Source of the DNA: Vibrio salilacus
GTDB lineage: Bacteria > Pseudomonadota > Gammaproteobacteria > Enterobacterales > Vibrionaceae
NCBI RefSeq assembly: GCF_002811245.1
Contig: NZ_NIVQ01000001.1
Span: forward strand, 248,001-312,000
Length of the DNA stretch: 64,000 nucleotides
Direction of reading: 5' to 3'
Positions within the stretch are counted from its first letter, which is position 1; every line of letters begins with the position of its first letter. The position numbers and the translations under genes were made by a program. Below are positions 9,114 through 18,044 of the stretch, one piece after another. Below the pieces are notes generated by a model. It did no database searches and was not told where the DNA came from. It worked only from the letters and a program-made list of their open reading frames with translations.

Positions 9114-10025
9114 CTATTTAGAGCTGTTGTTCGTGGGTTCGATTTTCGCTTGATCGCGCGCCAGCTCTTCACTAAAGGTCTGCTTACGGTAAAAAAAAGT
9201 GATAACAGTGGAGTTGATGACAATAAATAGCGAGTACATTACGGGAATCAATAAGATTTGCTGCTGCATTTCACCGACGAAACTCAGGCTAACGACCAAA
9301 GCAGCAAGAGGGCCATTTTGAATGCCGGTTTCTAAGGATACCGTACGAGACTTTTGCGGATTTAGCCCTAAAAAACGTGAGAAGAGGTAACCAAAGTTAA
9401 AGCCAATTAATCCAACCATGATCACCGCGACATAAACAGTCCAGTGTGTTGTTAATAGCAATTGCCAGTTGCGTGGCACCCAAGTAACAAGCAAGAATAT
9501 AATGACTAAAGCGCCTAATACGCCTCCCGTTAACTCGATTACTGCGCCAATGTTGGCATTTTTGCGCCGCAGCCAGATGCCAATTAGAGTGGGAATCAAT
9601 AGCGCAAATAGCAGGCGCCCAATTTGATCGGGCGGAATACGCAGGGCATCGTCAATACCGTGGGTATAGAATTGCATCAGCAGTGGCACCATCACAAAGG
9701 CAGCGATTGTCGAGCAAATAGTCATCATAATACTCAAGCTGAGTAAGCTGCGTGAAAAATAGGCGAAAATGTTAGAAGTCGTCCCTCCGGGCATACAACC
9801 AATCAGTACCATGCCCACGGTTTGTGCAGGAGTAAGGTTAAGTAACCAAGCCAAAGCGAAGGCAATAAAGGGCATCAGTGCATACTGCGAACTGAATCCC
9901 ACAGCGATAGCTTGGGGGTGTTTGAATGCAATGCGAAAATCACGAAAGGTCAGACTAGCGCCCATACCAAACATAATGATGACCATCATCATCGATAATA
10001 AGGTTTCTTCAAAAGCGCTTAACAT
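9114..10025 (-). CDS. Bile acid:Na+ symporter (BASS) family transporter
   Basis: A 303-residue inner-membrane protein with about nine to ten helices. It carries the BASS core features: the opening FGMGASLTFRDF, the GCMPGGTTSNIFAYFSRS Na+-site region at about 95-112, and ETGIQNGPLAALV near residue 235. Members import organic anions such as pantoate, pyruvate, keto acids or bile acids with Na+. The ribosome site AGGAGG sits just before the ATG, and the gene starts 9 bp after the acyl-CoA ligase stop. The two therefore form an operon in which uptake and CoA activation of an organic acid would be linked. That functional link is inference; the substrate is not readable. Confidence 0.88.
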   Translation of the reverse strand: MLSAFEETLLSMMMVIIMFGMGASLTFRDFRIAFKHPQAIAVGFSSQYALMPFIAFALAWLLNLTPAQTVGMVLIGCMPGGTTSNIFAYFSRSLLSLSIMMTICSTIAAFVMVPLLMQFYTHGIDDALRIPPDQIGRLLFALLIPTLIGIWLRRKNANIGAVIELTGGVLGALVIIFLLVTWVPRNWQLLLTTHWTVYVAVIMVGLIGFNFGYLFSRFLGLNPQKSRTVSLETGIQNGPLAALVVSLSFVGEMQQQILLIPVMYSLFIVINSTVITFFYRKQTFSEELARDQAKIEPTNNSSK

Positions 10026-10034
10026 GGTGGCCTC

Positions 10035-11792
10035 CTAATCAGTTGAAAGGTTGGGTTGGCCAAGAGCAATGGCACGAACATCTTTGCGAAGGACCTTGCC
10101 GACAGGGGTTTTCGGTAGCTCATTAACAAAAACGACTTTCCTGGGTACTTTATAAGCGGCAAGTGCTTTTTTACAATATTTAATCAAGGTTGGTGCATCC
10201 AAACCTTGCTCACGCAGCACCACATAAGCTTGAACTTGTTCACCGGTTAGTGGGTCGGGAACGCCGATCACCGCTGATTCCATCACCTGCGTTAAGCCAG
10301 CAATCACTTCTTCAACCTCATTGGGGTAGACATTAAATCCGCTGACAAGGATCAGATCTTTCTTCCTATCGACCAACCGTAGTCGACCATCGGGATGCAT
10401 AATGGCAATATCCCCGGTGTATAACCAACCGTCTCGTAGCGCATGAGCCGTTTCTTGAGGTTGTTGCCAGTAGCCCTGCATAATTTGAACGCCTTTGGCA
10501 ATCAGTTCACCCGGCTTGCCAAGTGGGACGGTATGACCTTTTTCATCAACCAAACGTAATTGAGTGCCGGGTGTGGGAATGCCAATGCAGTCGGTACGGG
10601 GATCGGTCAAGGGATTAAAACAGAGCACTGGCGAGCTTTCTGTCAGGCCATAACCTTCGACTAGAGGGCAGTGAATGGCGGTTTGCCAACGTTCAGCAAC
10701 CGTGGCATGTAACGCTGTGCCGCCGGCTAAAGCGGCTTTTAGTTGCTTAGGTGGAAAAGTGGTGAACCACTCTTCGTTGAGTAGGGCGTTATACAAGGTA
10801 TTCACGCCGGTCATCCAACTGATGGGGTAGTTATCAAACGCACGTTGACAGTTTTGAATTGGCCTTGGGCTCGGTACTAGAATATTGTGCGCGCCTTGAT
10901 GCCAAAACTCTAACAGGTTAACGCTGAAAGCAAAAATATGATAAAGCGGTAGAGCAGTGAGCACTGTTTCTTGGCCGCTAGTGATATGCCCTTGGACTAA
11001 GCTATCCATCTGCTCTACGTTACCAAGTAAGTTACCATGGCTGAGCATAGCGCCTTTTGCAATGCCTGTGGTACCGCCTGTATATTGCAGTATTGCCGTA
11101 TCGTCGCGAGTCAAACTTTGCCAATAGCTTTTGGCATTGAGATTATCGTGTTTATCGTGAAGCTGGCCAAGGTTAATGGCTTGGTCGATGGAGTGATGGG
11201 GCAGTTGGTGGGTGGGGATTACCTTGTTCCAATATTGTAATACTAACTTGAGAATGCCGCGCACCACAGGAGGAAACCATTGTGCTAAAGAGGCGACGAC
11301 AACATGCTGAATGGGAGTTTGTTTAATAATGTCTTGCAGTTTATCGGTGAACATATCGCAGATCACAATCGCTTTGACCCCGGCATCGCAGAATTGATGT
11401 TTCATTTCACGTCGGCTGTAAAGTGGATTAACACTAGTCAGAATGCAGCCGGATTTTAGTACTCCCATCACCGCGACCGGTAAGCTTAAACAGTTTGGCA
11501 TCTGAACCGCAACGCGATCCCCCATTTTTAAGCCAAGTTCACCGCGCAGGTAATGGGCAAAAGCGGTCGACATTTCATCTACCTGGCGAAAAGTAAGGCT
11601 GCCGTTCATGCCATTAGGCATGCAGGTGGTAAAGGCCTTACGTTGGCTGTATTTTGCGGCAGCTTCAGTCAGCATTTCTGGGATACTATTCCAAGCATGG
11701 CTGGCATTAGCATGACCTTGATGTAAGGCCAGTTGTTCAGGAGTGTAGAGTTTGACCCAAGGCGCCTGGTCATAAATAGCATCATTGGACAT
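10035..11792 (-). CDS. FadD-like acyl-CoA ligase (AMP-forming)
   Basis: A 585-residue ANL-superfamily enzyme that activates a carboxylic acid to its CoA thioester through an acyl-adenylate. Visible motifs are the P-loop YTGGTTGIAKGAMLSHGN, the adenylate-binding VEGYGLTESSPV, the YTGDIAIMHPDGRLRLVDR hinge region and the C-terminal KTPVGKVLRKD with the catalytic Lys. FadD-type length and the LVDRKKDLILVSGFNVYPNE block indicate a medium- or long-chain fatty acid substrate, but this is not certain. I take the ATG at 11792; a TTG six codons upstream (11810) is possible, but it would lie across a palindrome better read as an operator. The downstream partner is the BASS transporter. Confidence 0.9.
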   Translation of the reverse strand: MSNDAIYDQAPWVKLYTPEQLALHQGHANASHAWNSIPEMLTEAAAKYSQRKAFTTCMPNGMNGSLTFRQVDEMSTAFAHYLRGELGLKMGDRVAVQMPNCLSLPVAVMGVLKSGCILTSVNPLYSRREMKHQFCDAGVKAIVICDMFTDKLQDIIKQTPIQHVVVASLAQWFPPVVRGILKLVLQYWNKVIPTHQLPHHSIDQAINLGQLHDKHDNLNAKSYWQSLTRDDTAILQYTGGTTGIAKGAMLSHGNLLGNVEQMDSLVQGHITSGQETVLTALPLYHIFAFSVNLLEFWHQGAHNILVPSPRPIQNCQRAFDNYPISWMTGVNTLYNALLNEEWFTTFPPKQLKAALAGGTALHATVAERWQTAIHCPLVEGYGLTESSPVLCFNPLTDPRTDCIGIPTPGTQLRLVDEKGHTVPLGKPGELIAKGVQIMQGYWQQPQETAHALRDGWLYTGDIAIMHPDGRLRLVDRKKDLILVSGFNVYPNEVEEVIAGLTQVMESAVIGVPDPLTGEQVQAYVVLREQGLDAPTLIKYCKKALAAYKVPRKVVFVNELPKTPVGKVLRKDVRAIALGQPNLSTD

Positions 11793-11807
11793 TAAGTGCT
11801 CACTTAA
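11792..11807. promoter_or_regulatory. Palindrome at the acyl-CoA ligase start
   Basis: Seven-base arms TTAAGTG (11792-11798) and CACTTAA (11801-11807) with a 2-base centre directly before the ATG. It has the form of a repressor operator and would overlap the ribosome site. It does not match the PsrA pattern I know for Vibrio fatty-acid genes. Confidence 0.35.
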
Positions 11808-11994
11808 CAAGTAATTTTTGTTTTTATGTTTAACTTACTAACGTATAGCACAAACAATAGAAGATGCTGATTTTAGTCATCAATTTAAAATTTTCTGACA
11901 CGAAGTGTGACGTCAGCTTGCTACTTAAAGCAGCAGCATGGTTGTTCATCATCGAATGGTTCAGGCTCGACACTAAATTAAACCTAATCCTAAC

Positions 11995-12018
11995 TAAAAA
12001 GACGAACCCAATGGTTCG
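11995..12018 (-). terminator. Terminator of gcvP (minus strand)
   Basis: Stem CGAACC/GGTTCG (12003-12008, 12013-12018) with a CAAT loop. Read on the minus strand it ends in a TCTTTTTAG run. It lies about 75 bases past the gcvP stop. Confidence 0.75.
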
Positions 12019-12092
12019 CCTTTTGTTATTCAAGCTAGTTTCTAACTTAGTTATCGGTTTCCAACTTGTTTATCTGTGATCAAAAGCGATAA

Positions 12093-14957
12093 TTACTCTT
12101 CGTAGTTGTCGATACTTGGGCACGAACAGATCAGGTTGCGGTCGCCGTAGACGTTATCGACGCGGTTAACCGTTGGCCAGTACTTCCAAGACTTAGTTGC
12201 AACCGATGGGAAGCAGCCTGTCTCGCGAGAATATGGGCGATCCCATTGCTCTTTTGCAAGATCAACTTGAGTGTGCGGTGCTTTGACTAACGGATTGTTG
12301 TCCAGTGGCCATTCACCCTCTTTGACTTTGCGCATCTCATCACGAATCGCGATCATCGCCTCACAGAAGCGGTCTAGCTCTTCAAGATCTTCTGATTCTG
12401 TCGGTTCAACCATTAGAGTACCCGCAACTGGGAACGACATGGTTGGCGCGTGGAAACCGTAATCCATCAAGCGCTTAGCGATATCTTCCTCACTGATCCC
12501 GGTCTCTTCTTTAAGCGGACGAATATCAATAATACATTCGTGCGCGACGCGGCCGTTTTTACCACGGTAAAGAACCGGATAGTGCGGACGCAGACGCTCC
12601 ATCACGTAGTTGGCGTTAAGAATCGCCACTTTGGTTGCGTCTGTCAGGCCAGCTTCACCCATCATGGCAATATAAGCCCACGAGATAGGTAAAATTGATG
12701 CACTGCCAAGGTCGGCTGCAGCAACGGCAAACGCTTCGCCTTCAACACCGTTCTCGATGTGTCCTGGTAGGAATGGCGCTAGGTGAGATTTAACACCGAT
12801 AGGTCCCATGCCAGGGCCGCCGCCGCCGTGCGGGATACAGAAAGTCTTGTGCAAGTTAAGGTGCGATACGTCAGAGCCAATGAAGCCAGGCGATGTCAAA
12901 CCAACCTGAGCGTTCATGTTGGCACCGTCAAGGTAAACTTGGCCGCCAGCGGCGTGAACCATTTCACACACTTCTTTGACTTGCTCTTCGTATACACCGT
13001 GTGTCGAAGGGTAAGTGATCATGATGCTAGAAAGGTTTTTAGCGTGCTTTTCAATTTTCGCTGCCAGATCGTTGATGTCGATATTGCCCTCGTCATCACA
13101 TGTCACCACGACGACTTTCATTGACACCATAGACGCCGTTGCAGGGTTAGTACCGTGCGCTGAGCTTGGGATCAAACAGATGTTTCGATGACCTTCACCA
13201 CGGCTTTCATGATAGCGTTGAATGGCAATAAGACCTGCGTACTCGCCTGATGCGCCCGAGTTTGGTTGCAATGAGAATGCATCGTAGCCTGTGATTTCAC
13301 ACAGCTTCTCTTTAAGATCTTTGGCAAGTGCTGCGTAACCTGCGGCTTGATCTGCTGGAGCAAACGGGTGAATAGAGCCAAATTCTGGCCAAGTCACAGG
13401 GATCATTTCAGCAGCAGCGTTAAGCTTCATGGTACAGCTACCTAGTGGGATCATACCGTGTGTCAGTGAGAAGTCTTTGTTCTCAAGCTGCTTAAGGTAA
13501 CGCATCATTTGCGTTTCGCTGTGGTGCGTATTGAACACAGGGTGCGTCAGGTATTTCGACGTGCGGCGTAGTGACTCTGGAATCGCGGCAAATTCGTTGG
13601 CAGCGATTTCTGAAGAGAGTGCAGAGACGTCTTGCTTCACGCCAAAGACGGCAAATAGTGCCTTGATGTCTTCAGTCGTGGTTGTTTCGTCAAAACTTAC
13701 CCCTAATTTGCCATCAAGCTTGCGAAGGTTAAGGTCCGCCGCTTGTGCTTTGGCGTAAAGCGCTTCAGTTTGGTCAGCCGAGTTTATCGTGATGGTATCA
13801 AAGAAGCTGTTGTGCGCCAGCTCAAAGCCTGACTTAGTCAGACCTGCTGCTAGGATCGCCGTCATATGATGGGTACGACGAGCAATCGTACGTAGCCCTT
13901 CTGCACCGTGGTAGACCGCGTAGAATGAAGCCATATTGGCCAGTAGCGCCTGCGCAGTACAGATATTCGACGTCGCTTTTTCGCGGCGGATGTGCTGCTC
14001 ACGGGTTTGCATCGCCATACGCAGTGCTTGGTTGCCATGCGAGTCAATCGAAACACCAATCACACGACCAGGCATAGTACGTTTATGCTTATCACGCGTT
14101 GCCATAAAGGCGGCGTGTGGGCCACCGTAGCCCATCGGTACACCAAAGCGTTGTGTTGAGCCAATCACCACATCGGCGCCCATTTCACCGGCTGGCTTAA
14201 GCAGTGCTGAGGCCAGTAAATCTGTTGCAACAGTAACCAGTGTTTTGTTGGCTTGCGCTTTGGCAATGAGGTCGGTTAGATCACGAACTTCACCCGTTGT
14301 ACCTGGGTACTGGACTAAAGCGCCAAAGGCATCTTGCTCTGGTAGCGAGTCTAGTGAGCCAACGACAACGTCAAAGCCAATGTATTTTGCGCGAGTTTTG
14401 ACCACTTCGATGGTTTGTGCGTGCACATCATCAGCAACGAAGAACACCTTGCTCTTGCTCTTACCTGCGCGTTTACAGAGTGTCATCGCTTCGGCAGCGG
14501 CCGTTGCTTCATCAAGCAGTGATGCATTGGCAATATCCATTGCCGTTAAGTCCATCACCATTTGTTGGAAATTAAGCAGTGACTCTAAGCGGCCTTGTGA
14601 AATTTCCGGTTGGTAAGGCGTGTACGCGGTGTACCAGCCTGGATTTTCTAGTACATTGCGCAAAATGACATTGGGTGTGAAGGTGTTGTAATAACCTTGA
14701 CCAATGAAAGTGCGCTTAACTTGATTTTGGTTGGCGAACTGTTTCATCGCAACCAACATGTCCGCTTCGCTCTTTGCTTCGGCAAGCGTCATGGGTTGCT
14801 CAAGGCGAATTTGCGCCGGAACCGTTTCGTCAATTAGGGCATCGAGGCTTGTCGCCTGGATGGCGGCCAACATTTTCTGTTGATCAGATTGGTTTGGTCC
14901 GTTGTGGCGAGCAACAAACTCATTTTGTGTGCTGAGGCTTTGAAGTAATTCAGTCAT
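12093..14957 (-). CDS. gcvP: Glycine dehydrogenase (decarboxylating), P-protein
   Basis: A 954-residue full-length, single-chain P-protein of the glycine cleavage system. It decarboxylates glycine using PLP and passes the aminomethyl group to the lipoyl arm of GcvH. The N-terminal half contains the E...RHNGPN start and [19 protein letters not shown]; the C-terminal half contains the PLP site [18 protein letters not shown] with lysine K704. The glycine-rich GSSSILP-like block (here [13 protein letters not shown]) follows. It is transcribed after gcvH, but a strong hairpin terminator lies in the 121-base gap, so P-protein levels may be set below those of GcvH and GlyA. Identity is certain. Confidence 0.98.
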   Translation of the reverse strand: MTELLQSLSTQNEFVARHNGPNQSDQQKMLAAIQATSLDALIDETVPAQIRLEQPMTLAEAKSEADMLVAMKQFANQNQVKRTFIGQGYYNTFTPNVILRNVLENPGWYTAYTPYQPEISQGRLESLLNFQQMVMDLTAMDIANASLLDEATAAAEAMTLCKRAGKSKSKVFFVADDVHAQTIEVVKTRAKYIGFDVVVGSLDSLPEQDAFGALVQYPGTTGEVRDLTDLIAKAQANKTLVTVATDLLASALLKPAGEMGADVVIGSTQRFGVPMGYGGPHAAFMATRDKHKRTMPGRVIGVSIDSHGNQALRMAMQTREQHIRREKATSNICTAQALLANMASFYAVYHGAEGLRTIARRTHHMTAILAAGLTKSGFELAHNSFFDTITINSADQTEALYAKAQAADLNLRKLDGKLGVSFDETTTTEDIKALFAVFGVKQDVSALSSEIAANEFAAIPESLRRTSKYLTHPVFNTHHSETQMMRYLKQLENKDFSLTHGMIPLGSCTMKLNAAAEMIPVTWPEFGSIHPFAPADQAAGYAALAKDLKEKLCEITGYDAFSLQPNSGASGEYAGLIAIQRYHESRGEGHRNICLIPSSAHGTNPATASMVSMKVVVVTCDDEGNIDINDLAAKIEKHAKNLSSIMITYPSTHGVYEEQVKEVCEMVHAAGGQVYLDGANMNAQVGLTSPGFIGSDVSHLNLHKTFCIPHGGGGPGMGPIGVKSHLAPFLPGHIENGVEGEAFAVAAADLGSASILPISWAYIAMMGEAGLTDATKVAILNANYVMERLRPHYPVLYRGKNGRVAHECIIDIRPLKEETGISEEDIAKRLMDYGFHAPTMSFPVAGTLMVEPTESEDLEELDRFCEAMIAIRDEMRKVKEGEWPLDNNPLVKAPHTQVDLAKEQWDRPYSRETGCFPSVATKSWKYWPTVNRVDNVYGDRNLICSCPSIDNYEE

Positions 14958-15029
14958 TGTCCTTTACCTGCTCCGTGTTCGGCTTATGGCTATCGTTACT
15001 GATATCTCTGGTTATACGTCCGAACTTAG

Positions 15030-15064
15030 AAAAAAAGCTGCCACCCAAAGTGGGGGGCAGCTTT
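15030..15064 (-). terminator. Hairpin terminator between gcvH and gcvP
   Basis: On the minus strand, AAAGCTGCC and GGCAGCTTT arms (forward 15034-15042 and 15056-15064) flank an inner CCCCAC...GTGGG-type extension and end in a TTTTTT run at 15030-15036. It is 15 bases past the gcvH stop, inside the apparent operon. It probably gives partial termination. Confidence 0.8.
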
Positions 15065-15078
15065 CCGATTGTTCCTAA

Positions 15079-15459
15079 TTACTCGTCTTCGATTGAGCTT
15101 AGGTACTCTTGCGCGTCTTTTAGATTGTCGAGTTCAGATGGGTCAGCCATCTTCACTTTAACAATCCAGCCGCCTTCATAAGGTTCTTCGTTAATAAGCT
15201 CTGGGCTATCTTCTAGTTCTTCATTGATCTCTACAATTTCACCAGTAATAGGTGCGTAGATATCTGAAGCGGCTTTAACAGACTCAACCAGTGAGAAGCT
15301 ATCACCGGCTTCTATCTCGCTTTCAACTTCTGGAAGGTCAACGAAAACGACGTCACCAAGCATCTCTTGTGCATGTTCTGAAATACCGATCGTTACCGTA
15401 CCGTCACCGTTGTCACGTACCCACTCGTGGCTATCTGCAAACTTCAGTGTGTTGTCCAT
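15079..15459 (-). CDS. gcvH: Glycine cleavage system H protein
   Basis: A 126-residue lipoyl carrier that shuttles the aminomethyl intermediate between GcvP, GcvT and the L-protein. The lipoylated lysine is K62 in [15 protein letters not shown], the standard context. It opens with [20 protein letters not shown], and length and motif spacing are normal. It lies 35 bases behind glyA and is followed by a terminator before gcvP. It is the second gene of the glyA-gcvH-gcvP unit that diverges from the XRE-cupin regulator. Confidence 0.98.
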   Translation of the reverse strand: MDNTLKFADSHEWVRDNGDGTVTIGISEHAQEMLGDVVFVDLPEVESEIEAGDSFSLVESVKAASDIYAPITGEIVEINEELEDSPELINEEPYEGGWIVKVKMADPSELDNLKDAQEYLSSIEDE

Positions 15460-15494
15460 TGCTTATTCTCCAAAAATAACTTTGATTAAATTGT

Positions 15495-16790
15495 TTATTG
15501 GTAAAGAGGGAAGCGAGCACACAATAGTTTCACTTCTTTGCGAACGCGTTGCTCGACAGCTTCGTTGCCTTCAGGGTTTTCAACTAACCCATCCAGAACG
15601 TCGCCAATCCAATTGCCGATAAGTTTGAATTCTTCAGCGCCAAAGCCGCGGCTTGTTCCCGCAGGCGATCCTAAACGGATGCCTGATGTAATCATAGGTT
15701 TCTCTGAATCGAACGGGATGCCGTTTTTGTTACATGTGATCCCTGCACGCTCTAATGCTTCTTCGGTCTGATTACCTTTCAAGCCCTTAGGGCGAAGGTC
15801 AACCAACATTAGGTGCGTATCTGTTCCGCCAGTCACAATGTCACAACCGCGAGTTTGCAATACTTCAGCGAGAACTTTTGCGTTGTTGATCACTGAATCA
15901 ATATAAGTTGAAAATTCAGGGCCAAGCGCTTCGCCAAAGGCAACGGCTTTAGCGGCGATAACGTGCATTAGTGGGCCACCTTGCAGACCAGGGAACACGG
16001 CGGAATTGATTTTCTTGATGATGTCTTCGTGGTTAGTCAGGGTCATGCCGCCACGAGGGCCACGTAACGTTTTGTGTGTTGTCGTAGTAACAACGTGTGC
16101 GTATGGCAGTGGGCTTGGGTGCGCACCGGTGGCAATCAAACCTGCGATGTGCGCCATATCGACCATTAATATCGCATCGACTTCGTCGGCAATGGCGCGA
16201 AACTTAGCAAAATCAATAATACGAGGGATCGCACTGCCGCCTGCAATGATCATTTTTGGCTTGTGTTCTAAAGCCAAAGCACGCACGTCATCGTAGTTGA
16301 TTTCTAGTGTTTCGCGATCAACACCATATTGAATGGCATTAAACCATTTACCCGATAGGGCAGGGCGTGCACCGTGAGTTAAATGGCCACCTGCATCAAG
16401 CGACATTCCCAAGATGGTATCGCCCGGTTGTAGTAGTGCCAGTTTCACCGCACCATTGGCTTGCGCGCCAGAATGAGGTTGAACATTTGCGTATTCACAC
16501 TTAAATAATCGCTTAGCGCGCTCAATGGCGATCGCTTCAACCGTATCAACATGTTCACAACCTCCGTAATAACGACGGCCAGGGTAACCTTCTGCATACT
16601 TGTTGGTTAGACAAGTGCCTTGGGCTTGCATTACCGCTTTAGAGACAATGTTCTCTGAAGCGATAAGCTCGATTTGTTCGTTCTGACGAGTGAACTCGGC
16701 CTGAATTCCGGCGAAAACAGCGTCGTCTGTAGCAGCAAGGTTAGTAGAGAAAAAATTCTCTAGGCTGTGATTTTGAAACGGTTTGTTCAT
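15495..16790 (-). CDS. glyA: Serine hydroxymethyltransferase
   Basis: A 431-residue PLP enzyme that interconverts glycine plus 5,10-methylene-THF with serine. Recognisable blocks are [35 protein letters not shown] and the PLP site [16 protein letters not shown] with lysine K240. The chain is about 14 residues longer than the housekeeping E. coli enzyme. As first gene of the glyA-gcvH-gcvP unit it would use the methylene-THF made by glycine cleavage to turn a second glycine into serine. From memory, vibrios carry another glyA elsewhere, so this is likely the catabolic, locally regulated copy. A 372-base leader/promoter region with an operator-like repeat lies upstream. Confidence 0.97.
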   Translation of the reverse strand: MNKPFQNHSLENFFSTNLAATDDAVFAGIQAEFTRQNEQIELIASENIVSKAVMQAQGTCLTNKYAEGYPGRRYYGGCEHVDTVEAIAIERAKRLFKCEYANVQPHSGAQANGAVKLALLQPGDTILGMSLDAGGHLTHGARPALSGKWFNAIQYGVDRETLEINYDDVRALALEHKPKMIIAGGSAIPRIIDFAKFRAIADEVDAILMVDMAHIAGLIATGAHPSPLPYAHVVTTTTHKTLRGPRGGMTLTNHEDIIKKINSAVFPGLQGGPLMHVIAAKAVAFGEALGPEFSTYIDSVINNAKVLAEVLQTRGCDIVTGGTDTHLMLVDLRPKGLKGNQTEEALERAGITCNKNGIPFDSEKPMITSGIRLGSPAGTSRGFGAEEFKLIGNWIGDVLDGLVENPEGNEAVEQRVRKEVKLLCARFPLYQ

Positions 16791-17162
16791 GGTAGATGAC
16801 CTTCCATTCGTGCCAGCGAGCTTATTATGTGCTTTAGTGATTCTCGCTGGCTCTGCGTTTATTACTGTTCTTATCTACGTAAGAGCAGGGTGAATTTCTG
16901 TACCCCAAAATGGTGGGGAAAGCCGATTCCAAGCGTTAAAATAGCCAACGTTTGGTGTCGGAAATCGCATCTCTACAACTAACAAGTTGGTAACATAGCG
17001 GTTGTCGTAACAACAATCAATAAAAAATTTCCTATTGGAAACAAGGTTTCTATTTTTGTTAGCGAGAGCACGGTTTATTTGTTGTTCGTACCTTTCCTCT
17101 ACTATGCGCTTGGTGCACAATGAAAATCACACAGGATGTAGCTACATATTTAAGAGGGAAGC
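16791..17162. other. Divergent glyA / regulator intergenic region
   Basis: 372 bases holding both outward promoters. Contents seen: a 9-bp inverted repeat GCCAGCGAG / CTCGCTGGC (about 16813-16852) in the glyA leader, a short CCCC/GGGG hairpin near 16904-16918, and the operator-like repeat at 17028-17051. I looked for the glycine riboswitch core sequences on both strands and did not find them. The 81-codon minus-strand open frame across it has no coding character. Confidence 0.6.
17028..17051. promoter_or_regulatory. Putative XRE-cupin operator (glyA side)
   Basis: The sequence contains alternating half-sites TTTCC-TATT-GGAAAC-AAG-GTTTCT. Its core, TATTGGAAACAAGGTTTC (17033-17050), is repeated base for base upstream of gcvT. 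Its position between glyA and the regulator, and the second copy, point to the adjacent HTH protein as ligand. That assignment is inference. Confidence 0.65.
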
Positions 17163-17786
17163 ATGCCCGAAGATATCTATGACGAGTACCCGTCATTGAC
17201 TCTGGCAAAAGAGTCTATTGATGAAAATATCGAGCCACTGAAACTAGGGCCACGTATAAAAGAGATTCGTGGCAAGTTAGGGATCACCCTTGAAGAGGCC
17301 AGTCAGCGAACCGGACTCGCTCGCTCAACGTTAAGCAAAATCGAAAACGAACAAATTTCCCCAACGTTTCAAGCAATGCAGAAACTTGCGATGGGCTTGC
17401 AGATAGATATGCCGCAACTCTTTGAGCCACCAAGAAAAAAAGTGGCAACAGGGCGAAGGGACATTACTAAGTCAGACCAAGGAAAGCCGCATCCGACGCC
17501 AACGTATGAACATGAACTGTTGGCGACACAGCTTTCAAATAAAAAAATGATGCCGTTCAAAAGCCAAGTGCATGCCCGCAATTTTGAAGAGTACAGTGAT
17601 TGGGTTCGTCATGACGGTGAAGAATTTTTGTTGATTCTGTCTGGCTCGGTTATGTTCTATTCAGAGTTCTATGAACCGGTTGAAATGAACCAAGGTGACA
17701 GCGTTTATTATGACGCTAATATGGGCCATATGTTGGTTTCAACCAGTGAGAAAGATGCCCATATTCTGTGGGTGACGGCTAAATAA
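17163..17786 (+). CDS. XRE-family regulator with C-terminal cupin, glycine gene cluster
   Basis: A 207-residue cytoplasmic transcription factor. The helix-turn-helix lies at about 30-85 (RIKEIRGKLGITLEEASQ, then TGLARSTLSKIENEQISPT). A cupin domain lies at about 125-205 (HDGEEFLLILSGSVMFYSE, then GDSVYYDANMGHMLV). The cupin presumably binds a small effector, glycine or a derivative being the obvious guess from context. ATG 17163 has a good ribosome site (AGAGGGAAGC). It sits between the divergent glyA-gcvH-gcvP genes and gcvT, each preceded by the same palindromic sequence, so it most likely controls both and itself. Sign of control is unknown. Confidence 0.88.
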   Translation: MPEDIYDEYPSLTLAKESIDENIEPLKLGPRIKEIRGKLGITLEEASQRTGLARSTLSKIENEQISPTFQAMQKLAMGLQIDMPQLFEPPRKKVATGRRDITKSDQGKPHPTPTYEHELLATQLSNKKMMPFKSQVHARNFEEYSDWVRHDGEEFLLILSGSVMFYSEFYEPVEMNQGDSVYYDANMGHMLVSTSEKDAHILWVTAK

Positions 17787-17853
17787 TCATCGGATTCGTT
17801 GATTTCCGATAGTGGAAGCAACCGTTTGCTTTTGTAACTTAAATCAGTAAAAT

Positions 17854-17897
17854 AGCGCCGTCTTGGTTGAATTGAAGCCAAGGCGGCGCTTATTTTT
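17854..17897 (+). terminator. Terminator after the XRE-cupin gene
   Basis: Long GC-rich stem AGCGCCG-TCTTGG (17854-17866) / CCAAG-G-CGGCGCT (17878-17890), then TATTTTT. It separates the regulator from gcvT, so gcvT needs its own promoter. Confidence 0.85.
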
Positions 17898-17988
17898 GTC
17901 TGTGATGAATGTGAATATGATGTTAAGCATCACATTTTGCATACTTCTCAACGCGTTGATCGTGCAAATTATCTCCACTCGTGTTTAT

Positions 17989-18007
17989 TATTGGAAACAA
18001 GGTTTCC
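17989..18007. promoter_or_regulatory. Putative XRE-cupin operator (gcvT side)
   Basis: TATTGGAAACAAGGTTTCC contains the perfect palindromic arms GGAAAC (17993-17998) and GTTTCC (18002-18007) about an AAG centre. A further half-site GGAAAAC follows at 18014-18020. It is identical over 18 bases to the glyA-side site and lies only 38 bases before the gcvT ATG. Confidence 0.65.
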
Positions 18008-18044
18008 TTGCATGGAAAACGAACCTGATTAAACGGAGACAACA

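Noticed and set aside
16875..17120. 81-codon minus-strand ORF before glyA
   Set aside because: Covers the operator-like site and glyA promoter; no coding character.
16791..17162. Glycine riboswitch upstream of glyA or gcvT
   Set aside because: The conserved tandem aptamer core sequences could not be found on either strand in this region or in 17787-18044.
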